DNA of 64,000 nucleotides, taken from assembly GCA_039881045.1 (NCBI GenBank), contig JAYWVB010000006.1:806001-870000 (forward strand), written 5' to 3'. Under the pieces are notes generated by a model that did not search any database, had not been told where the DNA came from, and worked only from the letters and a program-made list of their open reading frames with translations. This stretch comes from Chaetomium olivaceum (lineage: Eukaryota > Ascomycota > Sordariomycetes > Sordariales > Chaetomiaceae). Positions within the stretch are counted from its first letter, which is position 1; each line of letters begins with the position of its first letter. The position numbers and the translations under genes were made by a program. Positions 10,044-21,225 of the stretch are shown here, piece after piece.

Positions 10044-11455
10044 ATGTCGGAGTCGTCGGACACGGACACGAACAACTCGGCAGCCCCAGAGTTGGGGGCA
10101 GCCCCGCGCATACAGCTCTACCGGAGAACGGGCTTTATCGGTGTAGAAGACTTCGAAGATGCTGGGAATTACAAACCTGGGGGCTATCACCCGGTCGACA
10201 TCGGCGACACCATCACCAATCCCACAAACGTGGACAGCTACACCATGATCCACAAGCTTGGGTTTAGTGGGTATTCCACTGTGTGGCTGGCAAGGCGACA
10301 GCGCAAGCATCCCATGGCCGGACACACCCTTCCCGTCTCGTTCCGCGCACTCAAGATCCTCCGGGCCGATCTCGGTGACCACACTGATCATGAGCCGGGC
10401 ATTCTCCGGCACCTCGGCCAAGTGGGAACGTCGAGCCACCCAAACATCGTCGTGCTCGAAGATTCGTTCACTATCACGGGCCCCAACGGTCAGCACCTCT
10501 GTCTCGTCTTTCCTGTCCTTGGCCCGAGTCTATGCTCGTACAAGAGCTTGCACGAGTTGACGCCGTCCCAACGGCATTCGGTCTGCCAGCAGCTCGCAAG
10601 TGCCGTCACCTTTTTACACCGAAATGACATCTGCCACGGCGGTAAGGTTTCCTTTCCTTCGATACATTGTCAGCGAGATATCGGGTAGCGAACTGACAGG
10701 TATCTATTATAGACCTCACCCCTTCGAATATATCATTCAGGGTTTCCGGTATACACTCCATGACGGAACAGCGCCTGATGGAACTCCTGGGCCCTCTTAA
10801 ACAAGAGACGCTACATCACCGTAATGATTCCCTCTCTGGCTCCAGGCATCGCCCCAAGAGGTTAGTTACCGCCGCTTCCTTTGCCGGCCTCTCCAGGCTG
10901 CTAACCAGCGTCCAAATCCAAATCATCGGCTTTGACGTCGCTTTTCCAACCAACAGCCCACCGCCGACGTCGGGATGTCCTATCCAACTTTTTCCGCCAG
11001 AGCTCCTCTTCGGTTGCCCGGCCTCGGCCAAGTGCGACATCTGGCAACTCGCAGCCAATATGTGCTATACCTATGTCGGCTCCTATATGTTCCAGGTTGG
11101 CTTCGAAGTCTTCACTCATCTCGTTGCCTTTATCGTAGAGTACCATGGCCCACTCCCCATCGATTGGAAGGGTAGGTTTGACTGGGGTCAATATGGCGGT
11201 TATCCACCTGGAACGTCAGGAGAGGCGTTGGACGAGCCAGAGTGGTGGTTCGACGGTACAGAGCCGACAAAGTCATTCGACGACCGCGTTACTCGAGCTG
11301 TCCCATTCCTTTCGGGGCTGCAAAAGGATGAGCTAGTACGTTTGCTCTGTGACATGGTTGTGTTGGAGCCTAGCCGTCGCATCTCGGCCGCCGAAGCAGA
11401 GCGGCGTCTCAAGTCCCCTGTATTTTATCCCATATGGGAAGAGGGTGACCGATAG
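10044..11455 (+). CDS. SRPK-like serine/threonine protein kinase, possibly a pseudokinase
   Basis: Exons 10044-10641 and 10713-11455 give 446 residues. The N-terminus (GYHPVDIGD to GFSGYSTVWLA) matches the start of SR-protein-kinase-like fungal kinases, including the glycine loop and the catalytic Lys (RALKIL). The catalytic loop reads CHGDLTPSN, interrupted by the intron after HG. HGD instead of HRD is usual in this group. Where DFG is expected, only an IIGFD string can be found, so metal binding may be impaired. The substrate-lobe end (LEPSRRISAAEAERRLKSPVF) is normal. Expansions of such kinases are frequent in filamentous fungi. The family call is good, catalytic activity doubtful. Confidence 0.78.
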
Positions 11456-11655
11456 GTAGTAGGAGGTAAGAGGAGTATTCTTTAGAAGCGATCTTGGGTA
11501 GATAAGTAAGTGAAATTGCAACCGAAGTCAAGTGAACACAGATTGTTGCTATCACTGTGTTGAACCCTAACCCCCACACTGTATGGGTCTAAAATGAAAC
11601 TCAGCAGCTCTCAATTCTCATCTTTTCATCCTACAAAAGTCAAGACCCAGCATCG

Positions 11656-13020
11656 ATGGCCGCCGCTTCACCCTCCCGCGACTGACCTCCGGCCCCTTCG
11701 TCCGGTTGGTTGCACGGGTGTAACCGGAAGCGGCGCGAGCTGCCCTTGGCGTCACCGGCGCGATGACCTTGGATGAGACTGAGATATTTGAGACCCCGCG
11801 CCTTCTGGCAACGGCCGACAAGCCCCTCGGGGATGCCGTTGGTGACCTGCTTACCCTCATCATCACCACATCGCCGACTCCCTCAGCGCCCTCGACAGAG
11901 CTGCTTTCTCAAATTCTCACCTCGTTCCGGGAATTCTGTCCCGAGCTGGGCCGCTGCAGAGTCATCCTGGTGCTTGACACGTACGATCACATCAGCTCGA
12001 CCGCCCGACTCAAAAAAGGTCATGTCACGGCAGAAGGCGCCAGAAACTATGCCGCGTACAAGGAAAACGCGAAGCGGCTCATCCTCGAGGCGTACGCGCC
12101 CGACAGAAAGGACCACCGCTTAGAGGACCTGTTGGAGGACTACGACGAGGCCGAGTACGGCTCCACCGCCTACGCACAGCAGACGAACGCGGTGCCGCTG
12201 GCCATCACCAAGACTGAGGACGAGCGCATCCTCTTCGTCGAGCCCCTGCAGCGCCTCGGCTTCGGGTTGGCCGTGCGCTCGGCCCTCCGGCTGACCAGGA
12301 CGCCCTACGTCTGGATCCAGCAGCACGACTGGGCCCTGGTGTCGGACATCCCCCTCCGCCCGGTGCTGTCTGTCATGCAGCAGCACGCGCAGCAGCCCGC
12401 TGCTGCGAGTGGCCTGGACGACTTTGAGACCGTCAAGGTGCCCGTCAAATACGTCTGCTTCCCCTCGGTCCGCATGCTCGAGTACGCCAGGTCCGACCAC
12501 GTCATGCTGTTCCCCGCGCTGCGCGCCCTGACCAACCTGCACAAGCAGAACTTTTCCGTCGTCGTCAAGGAGGACGATGACGACAACAACGGGACGGGGG
12601 GGTTAGGCGGCGCAACCAACTTGCAGAAGATACCGCTCACCCCGCTCTTCTTCTGGCACGACAAGCCGCACGTGGCCGAGACGGCGCACTACCTTTCTCG
12701 GCTGTTCCCGGACCCGCGCCGCGCTGCCGAGGGGTGCCTTTATCGAGGACACGATTGGTCACCGTGCCCGGACAGAAATGAAGGACGGGTTGTGGCGGAA
12801 GTGGGCGTGTTGGTTGTATTATCCGGAGGAAGGGAAGCGGTTGTGTGTGAGGCATTTGAAAGGGAGGACATGGCGTGGGACGGAGGGGGAGTTGGCGCAG
12901 AAGTTGGAGTATATGCGGTTGAATCAGGGTGGGGAGGTGAGGGATGTTGGGGTTGAGGGGGAGGTAGTGGTTGATGTGAGAGATGAGAAGCAAATAGATT
13001 TGGAAGCGGCTGCTGAATAG
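11656..13020 (+). pseudogene. Glycosyltransferase-like gene, interrupted by stop and frameshift
   Basis: The main frame 11763-12956 encodes a compact globular protein (RVILVLDTYD, TRTPYVWIQQHDWAL, LTPLFFWHDKPHVAETAHYL). Coding quality extends upstream of the ATG at 11763 but hits an in-frame TAA near 11722. Near 12733 a GGGG run shifts the frame: the natural continuation (FIEDTIGHRARTEMKDG to 13020) is in another frame, and one fewer G would restore it. The pattern of a nucleotide-sugar-like fold with QHDW and FIED motifs suggests a glycosyltransferase-like protein. I do not recognise a named family. It could be a decayed gene, or a working gene with one base error and a wrongly placed start. 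Confidence 0.5.
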
Positions 13021-13073
13021 AATCAATTGTAGACTATTTGGGGATGGAATCTAACATGGGACACCGAGACTGT

Positions 13074-14219
13074 CTAGAGGCGCCTCGTCGCAATGGGCTT
13101 CCCCCACTCCGAGATGGGCTTGTCCGTTGGAACTAGCCACACCACGCCGCCGTCCCATCCATCCCAACTAGCGCTCTCTTTTGCGTCGGCGAGAGATTCC
13201 TCTGACAGCTTGACGCCAGCCTGCATCACAATGACTGTGATTTCTCTTAGGGCGCCATCCATGATGGCCTCGTTCCCGCTAACGCCTAGCCTGTAGTTTC
13301 TATTTCTTGCGGGAGGACCAAGAATCACTTACTAGACCAGACTAACGTGGGGTCCAAACTCCTCCCTCCATGAGCTCAGCCTATACAGTGCGCCAACGTT
13401 AGCACTCCTCACTGCTTCAAACCAACCGAGTCGACGTCCACGCCATCTCAAACAATCCCCATGCCACCCACCCCAACATGAACATCAAACATCACAAAAG
13501 ACAAGCGAAATAAACTCACCACTTCTCCGTCTCCTTCCCAAACTTAACCACCCCACCCGCATCCACCTCAACCTCCTCCCCCGTCACCCCCACCGCCCTC
13601 GCAACGCCAGCCAACTCCCTCACCCCCTCAAACGCCACCCGAATAAAACACCGCCTATAAAACACATCCTGCCCCTCTACCCTCTCAAACCGCACCTTCA
13701 CATCCCCCTCCTTCCCCACCCCATCACCAGACCCGAAGCAGAACCCCCAAACCCAAAGAGCCGCGGCAGCAGGAAAGGGAATCCGATCCAACCAGCCCTG
13801 CGGATCGTCCTTGTAGGTCGTGGCCGGGTCGATGCCGCTGGTGAGGGTGAGGTGGGCGGGGAAGAAGTGGGGCACGACGCGCGGGGCGGAGGCGGCTTCG
13901 CGGGGGAAGCGGGCGGGGAGGGTGGTGGTGATGAGGGTGCGCAGTATTGCGTGGAGGGGGTCTTTTTTGGGAGGGTTTAGTATTCCATCTTGGTTACCGA
14001 GGGGGTTGGTTGTGTCTTTTGGGGTTGGGGGGCGGTGCTGTGGTGTGTTTTGCGGGCAGGGGAAAAAAGGGGGACGGGGATTGGGTTGGTGATTCGTGGT
14101 GATGAGAGGGAATTAGGGTGGTGGGGGGGGGAGACTGGTTGTTGAGTGATGGCTCGGGGAAGGGGGTGAGGTGACGTACGGGACTCGGGAGGCAGAAGCC
14201 AGAGGGAAGAACCGGCCAT
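13074..14219 (-). CDS. Cyclic phosphodiesterase (2H phosphoesterase, CPDase family)
   Basis: Four exons on the minus strand close perfectly: 14180-14219, 13520-13988, 13333-13380, 13074-13278 (253 residues). The two catalytic H-x-T/S motifs of the 2H superfamily are present: HLTLTS in exon 2 and HVSLVY in the 48-nt exon 3. The N-terminus (SLWLLPPES) and C-terminus (VWLVPTDKPISEW) match the fungal/plant cyclic phosphodiesterase family. That family opens 2',3'-cyclic nucleotide or ADP-ribose 1'',2''-cyclic phosphate ends left by tRNA splicing. Exon 4 uses the AG at 13280/13279, because earlier AGs would create a stop. The protein is probably cytosolic. Confidence 0.85.
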
Positions 14220-15214
14220 TTTGTTTGATTTGGTTCGGACGATGGTGGTAAGGTGAGGGCTGCAATAGTGTGTTCAGAAGATGGAAAGAGTTGGGATGAC
14301 GTCGAGCTGAGTGGAAGGCGGCTGGAGGCTCCGTAGTCGGGCTGAAAGGTGCGGAGTCGTGGAGCAGGATTAGGCCGCTTCTCCATCGGGCCGTGCCGCT
14401 ACACTTCTGATGACTTTACTGCCAATAAGGCTGAGCTGTACTAGGTATGTAACACTTGCTAGAGACAGTTGGGCCCATACATCTCTATTTGATCAATATT
14501 CTAGACCACAATACCTAAGCTTCACTGACCACCAAATACCACCTCGTGCGAGGTAACTACAGCACCGAGCTCGGTTCTTTTTTGGCTACTCGACTCCACT
14601 ACTCATGAATCGTTCTTCACAATCTTTGTCTCTTCACCAGGACCTTCTCTTGCGCCTTCTCTTTGAACGGGTCGCCTTCTAGTCAGAAATCAACATGCGA
14701 TTCACCAGCACCGCCTCACAATGAGCGACACCACCCCGCGGCTTGCCTGTTTCACATTCGAGGCAAAATGGCCGCCCTGGTCCACATCCGTCCCAAGCAG
14801 CTGAACCTGCAGCTGGATTCTTCGCTCGATGTGTTTCAATGACGCCCTACTCCCGCGCGATTCAAACATTGAAGCAAACCAGAGATCTCTGCGGAGCGGA
14901 TACCCTAGCTCCAGCTAGTGATTGTCTCCTCGAGGCTGGACCGTAGGCCATGACTTCTCGGTTGCCGGCCACGCTTCTCGCGGGGTCAGACCAGCCAAAG
15001 CCCCGTGAGCGCCTCTAAGTCTCACTTTAGAGCCGGGTTAGTCGACGGCTTTTGTTCCGTGGCGCAGTCCCGCCTACGATTCGCCTGCGGAAAGTGCGTT
15101 TGGCCAATTTTCCTCCGGTAAATTCAACTGTGGGCTGCGGCATTCTGCCTCACTTCTTCCCCCTAAGCCTCCTTCTTGCGACTGGCTTCGACGGGCCCTC
15201 GGCTCCCCTGCCAG
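14220..15214. other. Intergenic
   Basis: About 1 kb with no gene supported on either strand. Part of it is the upstream region of the cyclic phosphodiesterase gene. Confidence 0.5.
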
Positions 15215-17026
15215 CTACCCTGGTGCTGCGCCTGATCTTCGTTTCCCTTGCGCCTCTACCGTGTCCATGGCGGACGCGGCTCGCTTGGAGCCGCTCCTTG
15301 CTTTCCCTGATGAGCCGGTGTTATTGCGAGCGCTGGCGTTTTGGGCGGTAGCACGAGTCGGTTTCCGCTGAGGTTCCCGTCGTGCTCTCTTGGGCTGCGG
15401 CTCTTCCACGTCCGCCGTGTTGGACTCATGGTTCTTGTAGCCATGCTCATCTACCCCGCCTTTCTCGTCCGCCAGGGTAGTCTCGACGTTTTGCTGAGCT
15501 GCAGCCGAGACGGAGGTAAAGTCGTCGTCGAAGCGGTGGCGCACAAATTCCTCGCTGTCCTTGTCCGGATCGTGCATGCGCAAGGCCCTGTCGTAGTCGC
15601 GATTGGCGTCGTCTATGGCGTCGACGAAGTCTTGATTCAGCAGAGATTGCGACGGGGGGCCGAACAGCAGCTTCTCTTCACCAGCCGGCACAATTATTAC
15701 GCCGTACTTGAGGTCGGCAAGCGGGGGTCCTCCAAGGGCGACGACAAAGCTCGCATTGGCCAGATAGGCCGCTATCTCGTTCATGTTTTGCGTGCAGTGG
15801 TACGCGGGAAAGTTGGGGGGAAACTGAGGGCCCGAGTTGCCGGGGGCGCCGTTGGAGGCCTGTTGGCGGGGGATGGCGGGCCTGTCAGTTGGCAAACTGG
15901 GTTGAGGAGCGGCGTAATCCCAGTATTGCTCTGGATGGTAGCCATATTGAGGAAGGTAGCTGTCGTGATATTGTTCAGGGTGTCCATACTGGCCCTCTGG
16001 ATGGCCGTTCTCATACAATGTAGGAGGGAGGCCGTTGTCCGTGCCGGGAGCAACGGGCTCAACTAGCCCTGAACGTGAACTCGTTCTCAAAGCCGTATCA
16101 TCAGCCACACTGTGTCGAGGAGCGCCGTTGTCCGGCCCGCTCTCCGGCCCGTTCTCCGGTATGCCTCCTTGCACGCTCCCGGACACACTCGCGGGTTGGT
16201 GGGGGTTCTCGGGCTGCCCCTTGGAGTCGTCAGTGGCGGAAGCGGGGGGTCTTTGTGCTGTCGGGGCATGCGGGGGGTCAACAAGCCTCTGAGGCGGGTG
16301 CGCATCGAACAACGCGTTGAACATGGCCTCTTCGGCAGCTAATTCGGAAGCGGTTTGCTTTCTTATTTTCCTGATGGGCCGCTAACTTGGAGGGGGAAGG
16401 TCGGTGGAGGACACGGTTTTGCAATAACTATGGAAGTCGGGCGACGCCGAGGGAGTCGACCGCCCTCTCCTACGCGCGGCCTCTTTCCGTTTGTGTATGC
16501 TGAATCTTTTCAAGTTGTGACGAGTTAACGCAGGAGGGTTGTCGGCGTTGTTAGCGCCTTTATGCGATGGTGCGCCATTAGACATATTCTCTAGTACACT
16601 CGCTGGTACATTCGCTGGTACACTCGCGGTCTGGCGGGGACTGTCCGTGATGTCGCGCTCTTTAGTGCTGCAAACGGGAGACCCTTGTTGTGGTGACCGA
16701 ACAGGATGCAAGGGGGCAATAGGTGACTGTGGAGGCAGATTCTCGTCGTACCACTTCTCCCACGCAGCGTCATCGGCAGCTATTTCAAAAGCGGTGCGCT
16801 TTGGGTGGTTGAGGATGAGGCGCTGGCTTGGAGGGGGGAGATCGGCGGAGGAGACGGTCTCGCAATAGCTATGGAAGTCGGGCGACGCCGAGGGAGTCGA
16901 CCGTCCTCTCCTACGCGCGGTTTCTTTTCGTTTGTTTATGTTGAATATTTTCAAATTGTGACGGGTCAGCGCAGGAGGGTCGTCGGCGTTGTTAGCGCCT
17001 TTATGCGATGGTGCGCCATTAGACAT
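15215..17026 (-). pseudogene. Unknown low-complexity protein gene with internal tandem duplication and in-frame TAG
   Basis: One reading frame spans 17026 down to 15215, broken only by a TAG at 16384-16382. The first 90 codons (basic, RRRGRSTPSASPDFHSYC) are repeated in tandem 441 bp later. In the second copy the codon aligned with the first copy's CAG is the TAG, within a CCAGC to TTAGC change. Downstream comes a Pro/Gly/Tyr-rich section (YENGHPEGQYGHPEQYH), a globular-looking part (NEIAAYLANASFVVALGG) and a basic tail (PKRARREPQRKP). I do not recognise the family. An intron removing the stop is conceivable (about 77 nt, weak donor), in which case the gene could be functional. Confidence 0.5.
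16316..17026 (-). repeat. Intragenic tandem duplication, period 441 bp
   Basis: Copy A 16757-17026 and copy B 16316-16585, both starting ATGTCTAATGGCGCACC. The first 45 or so bases are identical, after which substitutions accumulate. Confidence 0.85.
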
Positions 17027-17970
17027 ATTGCGGAAATTCGAACGATGAAAGAACCACGGTTACAAAACACTAGAATCGTGTCGAGAGTGTATCGCTATCG
17101 CGGGGCCTAACCCAGCAATGCCATTGCGCATGAGCGCCGACGAGAAGTTTGAATGAGGATGGATTCAAGGCGCAGCCCCGCGCGGGAACGGGAACGGGGG
17201 ACGCTTCCTGGGTGTGCTTTCTGTTGGTGGCCGCGGCCGCGTCTTGCAGGCCCAAGGGCTTGGCGGTATACCACTGAGTGCACTGTGCCACTCACCCACT
17301 CAAACCGTGCGCTGAAAACATCCAATGGTTACATCAGCCCCAAAATTCCTAATGCGACGTACACGACTTCGTACCAAACTTTCCTCCAACCTCATGGTCG
17401 AGTCGTACACGTTCTGTATCAGCCTTGTCCGTCAGCACACCATTCGGCGGCTGAATTCTCTAATGATTGGATACCTAGACCCAACAGGCTGGATCAAACA
17501 TCGACAGCCGCCCAACGGCGCCATCAAGGGGTTTTTAGCCCCGATTGAGATGTGACGAACGCCTTGCACACCCGGCCAAAGATAATAGCCGCAGGTTTCA
17601 ACCTCCCATCAGCCCATACTTCGCACGCAAACGGCTGAAACCTTGGGCTGAAAACATGACACAGTTTACCCTCCCACCAACGAGGAGAAAGAGGAGGGTG
17701 AAGGGTGTCCCTCTTCCCTCCTGTCCAATCCGCTAGCACCTGACTGAGGCCGGATGCACTCCGACACAGCTATTTGGGGTCCTCAGCCGCTCCGGATCTC
17801 GGGGGCTATCAATAAGACAGTAAAAGTCCCACGGCTGGCCGCCCCCCTTTTGATTCCACCAGACCTTTGATTCACAGACAATTATTGTACCTCGCATTTC
17901 TTCCTTTTCGTTTCCGTTCCTTTCTTTTTTAAAAATCTCCTCTGTTCCTATCTCCTCTCCCATCATCGCC
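17027..17970. other. Intergenic between divergent genes
   Basis: No gene supported. This is the shared upstream region of the minus-strand unknown gene and the plus-strand FHA kinase. A pyrimidine-rich tract lies at 17895-17970 just before the kinase ATG. Confidence 0.5.
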
Positions 17971-20601
17971 ATGCCTCCCCCCTCTGGCGCCCCCCCGAGC
18001 AGGCAAGGACCTGCTTTTCACCCTCACACCACAGAACAATGAGGCGAAGGCCGTCGTAGCCCTGAACCCCAGCCATGTTACGACATTTCCTGCGTCGCAT
18101 GTCCTCGCTTGCTATGCCGACCGTCCTTCCCAGATCCCAGGCCGGCTCTTGTCATTCGGGCGCAATGCAAATCACGACATTCGCCTGCCCTCCGAACCCC
18201 CCGTCCCCCGAGCACGAAATGACAATGCTAGCGGCGAGAAAGGAGGCGTCCGCGGTCGTCAAAACTACGGCAACTACCGCAACGATCACTTCTTCTTCTT
18301 CTTCGCCCCATCCGGGGAGCTCATCCTCCGCGATCTATCGCCTTTTCTAGTGGCCATCGAGCTTGAACATTCTAATAGCAAGGAGGGATATATGTATAAC
18401 CTTCACGGGAGGAACCCGCGCCAGCGCGTCATACCCCGAACTACAAGGTCCGTGTTCATCACGTTTGGCACCTCCACCTAGTTCTTGATGAAATGGGCTC
18501 GTGGGTACCGGGGTGAGGCCGGCGAGGCAGGACTTGCAGTCCAGAGCAAGCTTGTTGACAAGGCTCTCGCCCTCCACATGCGTGGCATATCTCTGACGGC
18601 CCCAGACGAGGATACACCGATGCCAACCACCATGCACCATTCCCACGAACTCCGCAGCCGCCACACACCCTCTGGTGGGTCGTCCCTTGCTGGCCAGACT
18701 AGACCCACCCATGACTACGGCCATCTAGGCTCAGGCACGTATGGACAAGTGTCAAAGGTCGTGGACCTGGCCTCAGGCGAGCTGTGGGCGGTGAAGGAGA
18801 TCAAGGAAGACGCGAACTGCGACGGCTGGAAGAAGAGCTTCTTAGAGGAAGTCGAAATTCTCTTAGGGCTTCGTTATGTGAGCAATGTCGACCCGCGGCA
18901 GATAAGGACGAATTCGCTAATAAGTTTCGCAGGAAAACATCGTACATTTCGAGACCTACCAAGACTTCCGGATTGGTGGCCGTTACCAACTGTTTTTCGG
19001 ACTGTACAAGGGCAACGTACACGAGTTGATCACCAAGGAGTCCCACCACTCGTGCGACGGTCCGGCCAGGGATCACGATATCCAGCCGAGTTTCTGGACC
19101 AGGTTCATTGTTCAAATGTGTTCCGCCGTTGAGTATCTTCACGCAAAAGGGATCGTCCACCGGGACATAAAGCCTCAGAACGTAATGTACGATTATGTCG
19201 ACGGAAACGATGAGGTCAGCTTTTTTCGGGGACTTTGGTCTGTCTAAGACCACAGCCGATATGAAAAGGCAGGCGCCGGGCGGCGGCACCCCCTTCTATA
19301 ACGCCCCCGAACTCGCCAGCACCAATACCCCGACAACCGCCTCGGACATATGGGCCTTGGGCGTTATGTTCGGCGAAGCCCGAGGCTACTGGTGCTATGA
19401 GGAGACGGGCAGAAGCGCCGATTTCTGGAATAGAAAGCTTGCCGCCTATGGCTGCACCAACCTCGTCCACAAGGACCCTCCGATGTTAGAACCTCAGAGC
19501 AACATCTACTGGCCATACCGGGTGCTTGCCTTCGCTCAAGGCACCCTCATTCCCGTCGCCCTTGCCCGCATGATGAGCAAAGCCGCAGACGGGCGCCCAA
19601 CAGCGGCACAGTTGACCCGGACTCCCATCGCCGTCTTCACCGAGTCGCCACAAAGGCCCGCGGTAGCGCTAAACCCAGAAATGAAGACGGGGTCAAGACG
19701 TGCAGCAGTCCCCGCATCGCAAGTGGCGAGGAATTTGGCAATGAACGCCGTGGCAAGGGAGTTGGCAATGAACGCCGCGGCTAGACCCATGCACGCCCTC
19801 ATACAGCAACGCGATCCTAGGCACAACCACCCACAGAATGCTCCCGTGCATGGGGCAAACGCTCACATGCACATCCCGGCGGCCTCCCAGCCTGTATTTC
19901 AGGAATTCAAAACCCCCACCTCCTCTGAGATGAACAACATGATCCAGGGACTCAAAACCCCCACATCCTCTGAGCTATACAACATGTTTCTATACCCCCA
20001 ATCGGACAGTCCCCAAGCAGCAGCCCAAAGACAGCCGAACCCCATACCGCCGCACCAGCCCCCGCCACCCAGAACAAACACAAACACAAGGCCGCCGGCC
20101 TCTGGTCCTCCGGCTGGGCAACCAGCACCCAACAGCGGCATGCACGGACAGGGCCCCCAGCACGGGAAGCAAGCGCAACACGCACAGCACCCTTCCAACC
20201 CCAGAGCAGCGGCACCAGCACCAACACCGGCACCTGCGGCTCCCCGTCCGCCAAGCCCCACCAACGCCCGGTACACACACCAGCGCCCGCAGCCCTCCGG
20301 CCCCGCTCCCTCCCCTAACCCCAGAGCAACAACAGCATCAACAACAGCAGCACAGCAGCGCCAGCAGCGCCAGCACCACGAGCAGCAGCAGCGGGTTTCC
20401 CTGCCCTGAGGCCCGCGCCAGGTGGACCAGCTACAAGTCAACGGTGGAGAACACCCGAGGGCGGTGCAGCAGCCGCAACAGCAGCAGCAACAGCAGCACG
20501 GCGTGGCTAGGCCTACGAGGCCACCGGCGACGGCGCCACGGGGGGGGTTGGGTGGTGGGGGCGGCGGACGGCGGGCGCAGGAGACGCCGGGGAAGCGTTG
20601 A
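17971..20601 (+). pseudogene. FHA-domain serine/threonine protein kinase, multiply disrupted
   Basis: An FHA phosphopeptide-binding domain (LLSFGRNANHDIRLP near 18150, then HFFFFFAPSGELILRD) is followed by a kinase domain: glycine loop LGSGTYGQV, WAVKEI catalytic Lys, HRDIKPQNV catalytic loop and DFGLS. The tail is Pro/Gln-rich. A 55-nt intron (18878-18932) is intact. Disruptions: the ATG at 17971 is one frame off the FHA frame after C-runs; TAG at 18479-18481 lies between the two domains; a six-T run near 19217 shifts the frame exactly before DFG; TGA at 20407-20409 precedes 63 more in-frame codons. The architecture recalls Rad53/Dun1-like kinases, but the tail is different. The gene was clearly functional recently. 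Some lesions may be base-call errors. Confidence 0.7.
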
Positions 20602-21225
20602 TGTATTTTGTTATGTTATGTTTGGGTAATTACCTAAGAGGTGTGGCGCTTGAAGGGGGGTGGTTGGGTGATTGGGAAGGCGTTGGCGGGTATTGGGGTC
20701 GAGGCGCGGAGTTGGGGGGATTGTTTGGGTTGGGGGTTGGTTTTGTGGCGTTTGGGGTTTCTTTTGGGTAATGCCTTGCCTATGTGTGAGGAGAATCAGT
20801 TCGGATTGTTTGGGTTTGAGTTGGTTGATATAGATACTGCACCTAATCATATGGTTTTCGAGTTTTGGGATAATATATGTATGATGATGTGTTGTTGTTG
20901 TCGTTGTTGTTGTTGTTTTCCGAGCACACGTAAAAGATGCTGTGCCTCTTAAAACTTGTTCGTGTTACTTCCAGAGTCTGGGCTCTGAGCATTACGAAGG
21001 TGTAGTTACACACCAGGTCATAGTTGGTAGATAACTTCAGACGCCATGGCACAACAGACGTTCAGAACGAGGATAATCGGGGAGACTGAAGCTCAATCCG
21101 CACGGAACGCACTGCATCACAGGTCTCGCCGGAAAACCTTCATCCTCCTACAAAGTGGAATCACCGTCATTATCTTGTAACTGTCAACATCAAACAGCGC
21201 CCGCACCCCCCTCCCCTTCTCTCAA
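20602..21225. other. Intergenic, convergent gene ends
   Basis: 3' flanks of two convergent broken genes. G/T-rich then AT-rich. Nothing else seen, apart from a short GTT-rich run near 20888-20915. Confidence 0.5.

Noticed and set aside
12120..12664. Minus-strand ORFs inside the glycosyltransferase-like gene
   Set aside because: Antisense shadows of high-GC codons.
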